Below, one piece after another: positions 24,802-35,915 of a stretch of DNA of 64,000 bases (the stretch's first letter is position 1; each line of letters starts with the position of its first letter). Position numbers and translations under genes: made by a program. Origin of the DNA: Hyphomicrobiales bacterium (GTDB taxonomy: Bacteria > Pseudomonadota > Alphaproteobacteria > Rhizobiales > Beijerinckiaceae); assembly GCA_027484655.1 (NCBI GenBank), contig JAIXSM010000003.1, positions 1 to 64,000 on the forward strand, given 5' to 3'. The notes beneath the pieces are model-generated. The model was not told the origin of the DNA. It saw only the letters and a program-made list of their open reading frames with translations, and did not search any database.

Positions 24802-25119
24802 TCACCGGGCGGTCGGAGAGCGCCCGGCCCGAGGCTCGCAGGTGTAACCCACCATGCATTGCCGCGCATCCGCCGTGGGCGCCCAGAATGGCTGCGTGAA
24901 CTCATCAGGCGTGCAGAATTGCGCGCTGTTGACGACACGCTCGAAGGTGGGGCCGCCGGTTCCCAGAACAATGGCGCCAGCCCGCGTCACCACGCCCCGC
25001 GCCTGCGCGCAAGACATGGCGGTTGAGTCCGGGCGCCCCTGCGCAAAAGCGGACACCGGCGCAACGGCTATAAAAGCAAGCGCGATCCCTATGCGCGCTG
25101 AACAGCGGTTGGCGGACAT
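24802..25119 (-). CDS. Small secreted Cys-containing protein, tandem paralogue 2
   Basis: 105 residues. Signal peptide (IGIALAFIAVAPVSAFA-Q), then the same four-Cys pattern as the next gene downstream (SCAQA, FCTPDE, QCMVG, CEPR). The ATG at 25119 has GGAG upstream. It lies 95 bases from serS and about 100 bases from its paralogue. Small periplasmic proteins of this type are common in Rhizobiales but I know of no assigned role. Confidence 0.75.
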   Translation of the reverse strand: MSANRCSARIGIALAFIAVAPVSAFAQGRPDSTAMSCAQARGVVTRAGAIVLGTGGPTFERVVNSAQFCTPDEFTQPFWAPTADARQCMVGYTCEPRAGRSPTAR

Positions 25120-25214
25120 GGCGAAGCTCCTCAGATATTCGAAGCCCCGCCAGTTGATTCCAACGGGATCGCACTCGAAACGACTGAGTGAGCGTGCGGG
25201 TTGCGCCAATCCGC

Positions 25215-26576
<1,362 letters not shown>

Positions 26577-26593
26577 TCAGGACCGTGCGCGCC

Positions 26594-26995
26594 TCAGGCC
26601 TGCGCGCCCTGCCCCTCGTCGAGGCTCGCGGGCGTAATCGCCACGCTTTCGCCGCAGCCGCAGGCCGACGTCTGGTTCGGGTTGTTGAAGACGAATCCCG
26701 CCGACATCTTCTCGATGCGGTAATCCATCTCCGTGCCGAGCAGGAACATCACCGCCTTGGGGTCAACAAGGATCTTCACGCCCTTGTCGTCCACCACCTC
26801 GTCGAAGCGGCCCACATCCTCCGCGAAGTCCATGGTGTAGGACATGCCGGCGCAGCCAGCGTTCTTCACCCCGACGCGCACGCCGACAATGGGCTTCTCG
26901 GAGTTCTCGATGATCTCGCGCACACGCTGGGCCGCGGCATCGGTGATGCGCATGACCTGCGGTCGCGGTCGCCGCGCTGGCTTGTTGGCTTCCAT
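26594..26995 (-). CDS. sufA: A-type Fe-S carrier (SufA/IscA-like)
   Basis: 133 residues. The three conserved Cys of A-type carriers are in GVKNAGCAGMSY and SACGCGE. It holds and passes Fe-S clusters to apoproteins. A ~25-residue basic N-terminal extension precedes the domain. The ATG at 26995 is preferred because GGAGG is correctly spaced from it and too close to the ATG at 27001. Last gene of the suf operon. Confidence 0.92.
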   Translation of the reverse strand: MEANKPARRPRPQVMRITDAAAQRVREIIENSEKPIVGVRVGVKNAGCAGMSYTMDFAEDVGRFDEVVDDKGVKILVDPKAVMFLLGTEMDYRIEKMSAGFVFNNPNQTSACGCGESVAITPASLDEGQGAQA

Positions 26996-27081
26996 CTTCA
27001 TCCTCCGGCCGGGTTCAAGGTCCGGCGAAGCAAGAGCATCGCAACTCAGTCACGTAAGCGCACGCATGCGCGTTTACATCC

Positions 27082-27477
27082 TCACCACATGTCGAGCGCG
27101 ACTCGCGCAACATCCGACATGCGGCCATGGTTCCACGCCGGCTCGAAAACGAGCCGCACGTTGACGCCTGAAATGCCCTGGACCGCGCTGACAGCGTTCT
27201 CGACCCACCTGGGCATGTCGCCGGCGACGGGGCAGCCGGGCGCGGTCAACGTCATCTCGATGTCGACCAGCCGCGAATCGTCCACAGCCACCTTATAGAT
27301 CAGCCCAAGCTCGTAAATATCGACCGGGATTTCCGGATCAAACACCGTCTTCAGGGCCGTGATGATCTTCTCGGTGAGATCATCCATCTCCTCCGGCGGG
27401 ATGCCCGGCGCGAGATCAAGATCCGGCCTGTTGGGCTGAACCTCTGCGGCGTCGGGCGGGCTCGTGGTCTCAGACAT
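27082..27477 (-). CDS. SUF system MIP18/DUF59 protein (SufT-like)
   Basis: 131 residues. An acidic/Pro-rich N-terminal stretch of ~40 residues is followed by the DUF59 core: FDPEIPVDIYELGLIYKV and LTAPGCPVAGDMP with the conserved Cys. These proteins assist maturation of Fe-S targets. It begins 8 bases after the sufS stop with GAGG upstream. Conserved member of alphaproteobacterial suf operons. Confidence 0.92.
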   Translation of the reverse strand: MSETTSPPDAAEVQPNRPDLDLAPGIPPEEMDDLTEKIITALKTVFDPEIPVDIYELGLIYKVAVDDSRLVDIEMTLTAPGCPVAGDMPRWVENAVSAVQGISGVNVRLVFEPAWNHGRMSDVARVALDMW

Positions 27478-27485
27478 GTCGTTCC

Positions 27486-28736
27486 TCACGAGAACAGAGC
27501 TTCGGCGCGCGTGAGTGCGTCCGCCAGAGCATCCACTTCATCCATGGTGTTGTACAGGGCGAATGAGGCGCGGCACGTGGATGTCACGCCGAAACGCTGC
27601 ATCAGCGGCATGGCGCAGTGGGTGCCGGCGCGCACCGCGACGCCCGAACGGTCAATCACTGTCGCCACATCATGCGCATGGGCGCCCTTCATCTCGAACG
27701 AGACAATGGCGCCCTTGTCCTTCGCCGCGCCGATGATGCGCAGCGAGTTGATGCGCGACAGACGCTCGTGGGCATAGACGCCAAGCGCGTGCTCGTGCGC
27801 GCGGATGCCCTCACGGCCGAGCCCTTCCATGTAATCGAGCGCGGCGCCGAGGCCGATCGCCTGAACGATGGGCGGCGTGCCAGCCTCGAAGCGGTGCGGC
27901 GGCTCGTTGTAGGTGACTGTGTCCATGGTCACGTGTTCGATCATCTCGCCGCCGCCAGCGTATGGCGGCAGGCTCTCGAGCCACTTGCGCTTGCCGTACA
28001 GGACGCCAATGCCCGTGGGGCCGTAGAGCTTGTGACCGGTGGCGATGTAGAAATCGACATCGAGCTTGCGCACGTCCACGTCCAGATGCACCGCGCCTTG
28101 AGAGCCGTCGACGCACACAGGGATGCCGCGCGCGTGGGCGATCTCAATCACCTTGTCGATGGGCACGACAGTGCCGAGCACGTTCGACATGTGCGTGATG
28201 GCGACGATCTTCGTGCGCGGCGACAGCGCCTTCTCGAACTCCTCAAGCGAGAAGTTACCATCCTCGTCGACGCCAACCCACTTCAGGACCGCGCCGTTGC
28301 GCTCCCGATGGAAATGCCACGGCACAATGTTGGAGTGATGCTCCATGATGGTGAGCACGATCTCATCGCCCGGCCCGATGTGGGCGCGGCCGTAGGACGC
28401 GGCGACGATGTTCAGCGCCTCGGTGGCGCCGCGTGTAAAGATGATCTCGTCGGTAGAAGCTGCGTTCAGGAACGCCCTCACCTTTTCGCGCGCCGCTTCG
28501 TAAGCATCCGTCGCGGCGTTGGCGAGATAATGCAGGCCGCGATGCACGTTCGCATACTCGTGCTCGTACGCATGCTTCACGCGCTCGATCACCTGCCTCG
28601 GCTTCTGCGAGGATGCGGCGTTGTCGAGATACACGAGCTTTTTGCCGTACGGGCGCTCGGCGAGGATCGGGAAATCCTCGCGCACCTTCATGACGTCATA
28701 CGGCGCCGCCGTCGCAGTTGTCAGAGCGTCGGTCAT
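27486..28736 (-). CDS. sufS: Cysteine desulfurase SufS
   Basis: 416-residue PLP enzyme of the group II desulfurases. PLP Lys in ATGHKLYGP; the persulphide Cys is in AGTHCAMPLM. It takes sulphur from cysteine for SufBCD. Its ATG overlaps the sufD stop by 4 bases. A SufE/SufU partner gene is not visible in the window. Confidence 0.96.
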   Translation of the reverse strand: MTDALTTATAAPYDVMKVREDFPILAERPYGKKLVYLDNAASSQKPRQVIERVKHAYEHEYANVHRGLHYLANAATDAYEAAREKVRAFLNAASTDEIIFTRGATEALNIVAASYGRAHIGPGDEIVLTIMEHHSNIVPWHFHRERNGAVLKWVGVDEDGNFSLEEFEKALSPRTKIVAITHMSNVLGTVVPIDKVIEIAHARGIPVCVDGSQGAVHLDVDVRKLDVDFYIATGHKLYGPTGIGVLYGKRKWLESLPPYAGGGEMIEHVTMDTVTYNEPPHRFEAGTPPIVQAIGLGAALDYMEGLGREGIRAHEHALGVYAHERLSRINSLRIIGAAKDKGAIVSFEMKGAHAHDVATVIDRSGVAVRAGTHCAMPLMQRFGVTSTCRASFALYNTMDEVDALADALTRAEALFS

Positions 28737-29992
28737 CGATTGCGCTGCGCGAGCCAGCCGCGCACCTTCTCCATGAGGGATTCAAATAGCGTTTCGTCCA
28801 TATCCTCGAAGGCGCCCGCCACGAACGCCTCGAGCAACAGCGCCTCGGCCTCCCGGCGCGGGAGCCCGCGCGCCATGATGTAGAACAGCAGGTTCTGGTC
28901 GAGTTCGCCGCACGTTGCGCCGTGGGCGCACTGCACGTCGTCGGCGAAAATCTCCAGCTCTGGCTTGTTGTACATCGCCGCGCCGTCGGAAAGCAGCAGC
29001 GCGTTCGAAGACATGCGCGCATCGGTCTTCTGCGCGCCCTGGGCCACGTTGATGCGGCCCTGAAACACGCCGGTGGCGTCCTCGTCGATGATGTTCTTGA
29101 ACATCTCGCGGCTCTCGCAATGGGCCGCCGCGTGGGTGACGACAAGCGTCGTGTCCGCGTGCTGGCGCCCGCGCACGAGCGTCGCGCCGCGAATGGCGGC
29201 GTTGGCGTTCTCGCCGGAAAAGCGCAGGAACACCTGGTGCCGGGACACCCCTGCGCCCATGGTCAACGAACACGTATCGAATGCAGCGCCGGCGCCAATC
29301 TCGACTCCCAGTGTGGAGAGCGATGAAGCCTCGGGAGCAAGATCGTTTACACGCACATGGCGCACGTTCGCGCCATCGCGCACGTCGAACTCAACCAGCG
29401 CCTGCGCCAGATGCGCCTCGCCCGCAGCGCTTGTATGGCTCTCAAGGATCGTGACAGAGGCGCCGGGTTCAACGCTGACGACCACATGGGCTGCGCTGAC
29501 AGCCGCCGGCCCCGCATTGCGGAAAGCCAGGTGGAGAGCGCCAGCGTCAACGCCCGCCGCAATGCTGATGACCACCGTCTCGCGCGCAAACGCACGGGCG
29601 AGGCTCACGGCGCCATCGTGTTCATCAATGATCGCGCTCGCAGCCGGGGGTGAAACGTCGCGACGCGCGATGCTGACGCCAGCGGGGGCGCTAACATCGC
29701 CCACGAGCGCACCGCCGGAAAAGAGAAGATCGCGACCGCCCCCGAGTTCGAACAGCGCACCTGCGAGGGACGCAGGCGCGGGCTCAACGAGCGCAGGCGG
29801 AGCACTCTTCAGAAGCGTGCGGAGATCCGTATAGTGCCACGCCTCGATGCGGCGGCTCGGCAAGCCGCGCTCGACGAAGCGGGCGAAAGCCGCCTCGCGC
29901 GACGGCGAGACGCCCCTGTTGCGCAGCGCCTCGAAAGAGTCGATCAGAGCCGCCTCGGCGGGCGGGCGGGCTGGTCTGAGGGTTGCGTTCAT
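28733..29992 (-). CDS. sufD: Fe-S cluster assembly protein SufD
   Basis: 419 residues, SufBD family beta-helix scaffold. The C-terminal signature CAHGATCGELDQNLLFYIMARGL with its conserved His and Cys is clear, and DEDATGVFQGRINVAQGAQKT is the conserved core. It partners SufB and SufC in the scaffold. Lies 7 bases after sufC and overlaps sufS by 4. Confidence 0.96.
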   Translation of the reverse strand: MNATLRPARPPAEAALIDSFEALRNRGVSPSREAAFARFVERGLPSRRIEAWHYTDLRTLLKSAPPALVEPAPASLAGALFELGGGRDLLFSGGALVGDVSAPAGVSIARRDVSPPAASAIIDEHDGAVSLARAFARETVVISIAAGVDAGALHLAFRNAGPAAVSAAHVVVSVEPGASVTILESHTSAAGEAHLAQALVEFDVRDGANVRHVRVNDLAPEASSLSTLGVEIGAGAAFDTCSLTMGAGVSRHQVFLRFSGENANAAIRGATLVRGRQHADTTLVVTHAAAHCESREMFKNIIDEDATGVFQGRINVAQGAQKTDARMSSNALLLSDGAAMYNKPELEIFADDVQCAHGATCGELDQNLLFYIMARGLPRREAEALLLEAFVAGAFEDMDETLFESLMEKVRGWLAQRNR

Positions 29993-29999
29993 TGCATCC

Positions 30000-30761
30000 T
30001 CACGCGGCGTGCGCGACGTAATCGCGGTAGCCGTTCTTTTCGAGTTCGAGCGCCAGTTCCGGGCCGCCCGACTTCACGATGCGTCCATCAGCGAGCACGT
30101 GCACGGTGTCCGGCTTGATGTAATCGAGCAGTCGCTGATAGTGCGTGATGACAAGGAACCCGCGATCAGGCGAGCGCAATGCGTTCACGCCTTCCGCAAC
30201 GATGCGCAGCGCATCGATATCGAGGCCGGAGTCGGTCTCGTCCAGAATGGCGAACTTCGGCTCCAGCAGCACCATCTGCAGCACTTCCATGCGCTTCTTC
30301 TCGCCGCCGGAGAAACCGACATTGAGCGGCCGGCGCAGCATGTCCTGCTTGATGCCGAGCTTGTCGGCGGCGACGCGCACGCGCTTCATGAAATCCGGCG
30401 TGGAAAGCTCTTCCTCGCCGCGCTGCTTGCGCTGCGCGTTCATGGCGGCCTTGAGGAACGTCATCGTGGTGACGCCGGGAATTTCGAGCGGATACTGGAA
30501 CGCAAGGAACAGGCCCTTGGCCGCGCGCTCGTTAGCCTCGAGGCCCATCAGGCTCTCGCCGCCTAGCGTCACGTCGCCGCCCGTCACGTCATAGCCCTCG
30601 CGCCCTGCGAGCACATACGACAGCGTGGACTTGCCCGCGCCGTTCGGCCCCATGATGGCCGCCACTTCGCCCGGCTTCACGTTGAGCGAAAGGCCCTTGA
30701 TGATCTTCTTGTCGTCCACGTTCGCGTGGAGGTCGTTGATGGAGAGCATCTTATAACCCAT
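30000..30761 (-). CDS. sufC: Fe-S assembly ATPase SufC
   Basis: 253-residue ABC-type ATPase. Walker A GPNGAGKST, signature FSGGEKKRME, Walker B FAILDETDSGLD. Drives SufB-SufD conformational change. Two ATGs (30761 and 30749) are both possible with weak RBS. It is separated from sufB by the MNT/HEPN pair, which is unusual since sufB and sufC are normally adjacent. Confidence 0.96.
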   Translation of the reverse strand: MGYKMLSINDLHANVDDKKIIKGLSLNVKPGEVAAIMGPNGAGKSTLSYVLAGREGYDVTGGDVTLGGESLMGLEANERAAKGLFLAFQYPLEIPGVTTMTFLKAAMNAQRKQRGEEELSTPDFMKRVRVAADKLGIKQDMLRRPLNVGFSGGEKKRMEVLQMVLLEPKFAILDETDSGLDIDALRIVAEGVNALRSPDRGFLVITHYQRLLDYIKPDTVHVLADGRIVKSGGPELALELEKNGYRDYVAHAA

Positions 30762-30798
30762 GTTCCGATTATGTAATGCGCCGCACCGGCGCTGAGAT

Positions 30799-31197
30799 CT
30801 AGATTTGAATGTGCGCTTTGACCTGCTCTCGCAGGGCGCGCAGCCGAACAAGCCAGTCGTGGACATCAGCGGCAGCCGGCGATGAGAGGCCGCCGCTCGG
30901 ATTGGGATACCGGTATCGCGTCGATGCAGCGCTCAGCGGATCGAAGGCGACGAAGGAGGATTTCAGGAGATGGTGATCCGGCAACAATTCGCACAAATAG
31001 CGAATGTTATGGCTCGGACCAGCGGCGATTCCCTCTTTCTCCAGCACGGCGCGCAACAGTTTCTCTACTGACTGCTGAACAAAATACGCTGCTTGCCTCG
31101 GAAGTGGCCCCGACAGCTTATCCGCGGCCTCGAACTCTTCCTGCGCGAGTTGCAGAAAGGAGGCGATCCGCGCGCGCTGCTGCGATTCCGCGGTCAT
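30799..31197 (-). CDS. HEPN domain protein (HepT-like partner of MNT)
   Basis: 132-residue all-helical protein. The HEPN pattern is seen in FLQLAQEEFEAADKL, AAYFVQQSVEKLLRAVLEKEG, and SHNIRYLCELL. HEPN proteins paired with a minimal nucleotidyltransferase are often RNase toxins; the RNase motif R-x4-6-H could be REQVKAH at the extreme C-terminus, which is not a convincing position. ATG overlaps the upstream MNT stop by 4 bases (ATGA). Lies between sufB and sufC on the same strand. Confidence 0.85.
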   Translation of the reverse strand: MTAESQQRARIASFLQLAQEEFEAADKLSGPLPRQAAYFVQQSVEKLLRAVLEKEGIAAGPSHNIRYLCELLPDHHLLKSSFVAFDPLSAASTRYRYPNPSGGLSSPAAADVHDWLVRLRALREQVKAHIQI

Positions 31198-31555
31198 GAC
31201 TGGCCCGCCATATAGACACGCCGGCCCTCGCGCACGATCTGCGCGATGAACGACGTCGCCAACGCCAACCCATCCTGAAAGTCAGCCGCGGCGCAGGGAA
31301 CGATATCGCAACCAATGCGCAGGTCGCGCACGCACTTGTCGGCTACTTCGTAGTCGTCGGACCCAAAATGGCCTTCAGGCTTCGCAACGACAAGGATGTC
31401 GAAATCGCTGTCGGGACGCGCATTGCCGCGCGCACGACTTCCGAACAGCCAGACGGACTGAGGATCAAGCCCAGCAACAAGGCGCTCGACGAGTGCGCCG
31501 AGCGCGTCCTCTTGCGTCTTGAAGCCGCTGAGATTCGGGACGACAGCGCCGCCCA

Positions 31556-31556
<1 letters not shown>
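31194..31556 (-). CDS. Minimal nucleotidyltransferase (MNT, MntA-like)
   Basis: 120 residues. Pol-beta nucleotidyltransferase fold with the exact GS-x10-DxD motif of MntA antitoxins (GSRARGNARPDSDFD), then a third acidic residue in IGCDIVP. MntA proteins AMPylate and silence the paired HEPN toxin. Its ATG shares one base with the sufB stop (TGATG), giving termination-reinitiation coupling; a GTG at 31559 is the alternative. The order MNT then HEPN fits a type VII toxin-antitoxin pair. Confidence 0.87.
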
Positions 31557-33025
<1,469 letters not shown>

Positions 33026-33132
33026 AACCTTCTCCCCCTTGGCGGTTTCAAGGACCGCTGGTTGGACCAACTCCTACGCGCCGGTCGCCCGGCCCGATCA
33101 CCCGCGCGCCACAAGGCGCGCAAACCCAAATC

Positions 33133-34302
33133 TCACGCGGCGGCCCTGCGCCGCTCCAACACCCGGCCCGCAACCCGGGCGAACGCATCCGCGAACCGCT
33201 CCACGTCCGCGGCGCCGGTCGTGCGGCCCAGACTCACGCGCACCGCGCCAGTCGCTATATCGGGCGCTACCCCCATCGCGGCGAGGACGTGCGACGTCTT
33301 CACCTTGCCCGACGAACATGCGGAGCCCGACGACACCGCAAATCCCTCAAGATCCAGACCTATCAGCATGGTCGCAGCAGCCGCTCCCGGCGCAGCGACA
33401 GCGCTGGTGTTCGGCAGCCGCTCGACGTCCGCCGAGAACACGGTCAGGCCCGGAACGACCCGGACCAGCCGCGCTTCCAGATCATCCCGAAGCGCCGCCA
33501 GCCGAACCGCCTCAACGCCGCAGTTTCGGGCCGCCCACTCAGCGGCGACACCAAACGCGACGATCCCGGCCACATTCTCCGTGCCGGCCCGCATGCCGCG
33601 CTCCTGCCCGCCGCCGCGGACGAGACGTTCTTCGATATCTGCATCCCCCGACGCAAGCGCAAGTGCTCCCACGCCTTTTGGCCCACCAATCTTGTGGGCG
33701 GAGAGAATAATCGCGTCCGCGCCGAGCGGACCTGCCAGGCAGCTCATGCGCCCGGCCGCCTGCACGGCGTCGCACACCACCACGCCGCCCTTCGCATGGA
33801 CCATGTCCGCAGCGGCCCGCACGGGCTGGATGGCGCCGGTCTCGTTGTTGGCGGCCTGAAGCGCAAGCATCACCCGGGCGTCGCCCGCCTCATCCAGCAT
33901 CGCGGCCAACGCACACAGGTCAACCACGCCAGATGGCGTCAGCGGGACGACGCGCGTCTGTTCCGCCCGAAACCGGTGGCCTTCAAGCACGCATGCATGC
34001 TCGCCGGCGCTGATGAACAGCAGGTCGAGAGGCCGTTCCCCGGCCCGCGCGAACGTGGGCGAAAGCGCGAGATTGGCCGCCTCGGTGCCGCCGGACGTAA
34101 ACGTGACCCCGCCTGGGGAAACGCCGACCAGCGAGGCGATGCTGGCGCGCGCCTCCTCCACCAGGGCGCGGGCGCGGCGGCCTTCCGCATGGACCGACGA
34201 GGGGTTCCCGAACGCCTCCATAGCCTCGACCAACGCATCGCGCGCCGCCGGCAGAAGCGGCGACGTGGCGTTCCAGTCGAGATAGACGCGCTCGCGCGCC
34301 AT
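33133..34302 (-). CDS. Cysteine desulfurase, NifS/IscS type
   Basis: 389-residue PLP enzyme. It opens VYLDWNATSPLLPAAR; PLP Lys in LSAHKIGGPKG; persulphide Cys in SSGSACSSG on the long mobile loop typical of group I desulfurases. ATG at 34302 with AGGTG upstream. First gene of the suf operon, as in Rhizobiales, so this operon carries two desulfurases of different groups. A 107-base gap before sufB holds a GCGCGCC/GGCGCGC hairpin (33104-33121) that could attenuate. Confidence 0.93.
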   Translation of the reverse strand: MARERVYLDWNATSPLLPAARDALVEAMEAFGNPSSVHAEGRRARALVEEARASIASLVGVSPGGVTFTSGGTEAANLALSPTFARAGERPLDLLFISAGEHACVLEGHRFRAEQTRVVPLTPSGVVDLCALAAMLDEAGDARVMLALQAANNETGAIQPVRAAADMVHAKGGVVVCDAVQAAGRMSCLAGPLGADAIILSAHKIGGPKGVGALALASGDADIEERLVRGGGQERGMRAGTENVAGIVAFGVAAEWAARNCGVEAVRLAALRDDLEARLVRVVPGLTVFSADVERLPNTSAVAAPGAAAATMLIGLDLEGFAVSSGSACSSGKVKTSHVLAAMGVAPDIATGAVRVSLGRTTGAADVERFADAFARVAGRVLERRRAAA

Positions 34303-34450
34303 GGCCGCACCTTTCACCCGGCGATAAGCCGGACCGCCTGAAAATCCTTGCGCTCGCGGGCGCCCCGCATGCTAGAAGCCTCGCGGCCCTTTGAACGCGT
34401 TCCTCATAGACGCCGCAACGTTCGAGCCGGGACACGCCCGGCTCTTCTAG

Positions 34451-34467
34451 TTTAGAATAATTCTAAC
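34451..34467 (-). promoter_or_regulatory. Irr/ICE-type iron operator upstream of suf operon
   Basis: Perfect palindrome TTAGAATAATTCTAA at 34452-34466. This matches the iron control element (TTAGAA-N3-TTCTAA) bound by Irr in Rhizobiales. It lies 150 bases before the desulfurase start, in the divergent spacer with the hydrolase gene. A partial second half (TTATTCTGAAC) follows at 34470-34480. Confidence 0.72.
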
Positions 34468-34574
34468 AGTTATTCTGAACCGTCGCGGCCCCCAAGTCAA
34501 GGAAAGCGGCTCTTTTCACGGGGCGAACGGCTCGCGCGCGACACGGTGTTTGCGCCAAACTCTTGGGAGTCACG

Positions 34575-35270
34575 ATGCCTGAAGTCATCTTCGCCGGACC
34601 TGCGGGACGCCTCGAAGGCCGCTTCCATCCGTCGAAGCAGCGCGGCGCGCCGATTGCGGTCATCCTGCATCCGCACCCGCAATTTGGCGGGACGATGAAC
34701 AACCAGATCGTCTATCAGCTCTATTACGCCTTTGCGGAGCGCGGGTTCTCGGTGCTGCGCTTCAATTTCCGCGGCGTGGGCCGCAGTCAGGGGTCGTTCG
34801 ACCATGGCGCCGGCGAACTCTCGGACGCGGCAGCCGCACTCGACTGGGTGCAGTCCATCAGTCCGGACGCGCGCGCCTGCTGGATCGCCGGCGCATCCTT
34901 CGGGTCGTGGATTGGCATGCAGCTGCTCATGCGCCGCCCGGAGATCGAGGGCTTCATCTCCATTGCGCCGCCGGCGAACCGCTTTGACTTCTCGTTCCTC
35001 GCGCCCTGCCCGTCATCCGGTCTGTTCGTCCACGGCGATCAGGACCGCGTGGCGCCGCTGAAGGAGGTTATGGGTCTCATTGAAAAGCTGAAGACCCAGA
35101 GGGGCATCGTGATCGAGCACGCGGTGATTCCCGGCGCCAACCACTTCTTCGAGAACTGCATCGACGACCTGATCGCGGAGGTTGGGGCCTACCTTGATCG
35201 CCGCCTCGACAATCCGCCCAAGCGCCCAACCCCTGCGAAAGCCCTCAAGGGACCGGCCACGGACGCTTGA
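34575..35270 (+). CDS. Alpha/beta hydrolase family protein
   Basis: 231 residues. HPHPQFGGTMNNQIV near the N-terminus and FRGVGRSQGSFD are typical of a conserved hydrolase subfamily often found beside suf genes. The nucleophile elbow reads GASFGSW; acid in HGDQDRVAP; His in GANHFFE. No signal peptide. Substrate unknown. ATG with GGGAG upstream. It shares the spacer containing the Irr box with the suf operon and could be iron-regulated. Confidence 0.88.
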   Translation: MPEVIFAGPAGRLEGRFHPSKQRGAPIAVILHPHPQFGGTMNNQIVYQLYYAFAERGFSVLRFNFRGVGRSQGSFDHGAGELSDAAAALDWVQSISPDARACWIAGASFGSWIGMQLLMRRPEIEGFISIAPPANRFDFSFLAPCPSSGLFVHGDQDRVAPLKEVMGLIEKLKTQRGIVIEHAVIPGANHFFENCIDDLIAEVGAYLDRRLDNPPKRPTPAKALKGPATDA

Positions 35271-35300
35271 CGTCCAGACCGGTGCAACCAACGCCCGTCG

Positions 35301-35843
35301 TCACGCCATCAGCGCGGTGACGGGCGACGCGCCGTCGATAATCGGGAGCACCGTGCGCTTGAGGTGTTCGCGGGTGAGCGGCCCGCGCACCACGTGAATG
35401 ATCTGGCGCCCCGGGTCCAGCACGACCGTGCTCGGCGCCTCGCGCACGCCGAGCTGGCGCTCCACCCGGCCGTCGGGATCAAACCCCAGCGCGTCGTAGG
35501 GATTGCCTACCCGGGCGATGAAATCCCGGGCCGCGGCCTCGCTGTCCCGCACGAAGACGCCGGCGATCTGGAATCGCGGGTCACCCCTCAACTCGAGCCA
35601 CATGGCGACCTCGTCCGCGCATTCGGGTCGCCAACTGGCGAGCGCGTGGATCACGGTCACCGACCCCTCCAGTTGCGCGAAGCGAAAGCCTTTCACAGGC
35701 GCCCCTGAAGCATGGAACGCGCCCGCCAACGGAGGAACGTCCAGCGCCTCCAGCCCGTCGATAGGGTCACTGAACCAGGACGCCGCGGCGACAGCGGCAG
35801 CGGGGGGCGCAAGCAGGAAAAACCGGCGATTGATGGGGGCCAC
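35301..35843 (-). CDS. TlpA/DsbE-like thioredoxin-fold protein with degenerate CXXC
   Basis: 180 residues. N-terminal twin-Arg-flanked hydrophobic segment (RRFFLLAPPAAAVAAA), so exported or membrane-anchored. The thioredoxin fold of CcmG/DsbE type is suggested by VIHALASWRPECADE, FDPDGRVERQLGV and APSTVVLDPGRQI (cis-Pro). The usual WCxxC reads W71-R-P-E-C75, losing the first Cys, so it cannot act as a normal disulphide reductase. GTG start with GGAG eight bases upstream. No cytochrome c maturation genes adjoin it. Confidence 0.75.
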   Translation of the reverse strand: MAPINRRFFLLAPPAAAVAAASWFSDPIDGLEALDVPPLAGAFHASGAPVKGFRFAQLEGSVTVIHALASWRPECADEVAMWLELRGDPRFQIAGVFVRDSEAAARDFIARVGNPYDALGFDPDGRVERQLGVREAPSTVVLDPGRQIIHVVRGPLTREHLKRTVLPIIDGASPVTALMA

Positions 35844-35915
35844 GGCGCGTCTCCTTGAACGCCGCGCACCTTACTGGTAAAGCCCAAGCCGCTCTAGCGA
35901 ATGGTTTACAAATGG

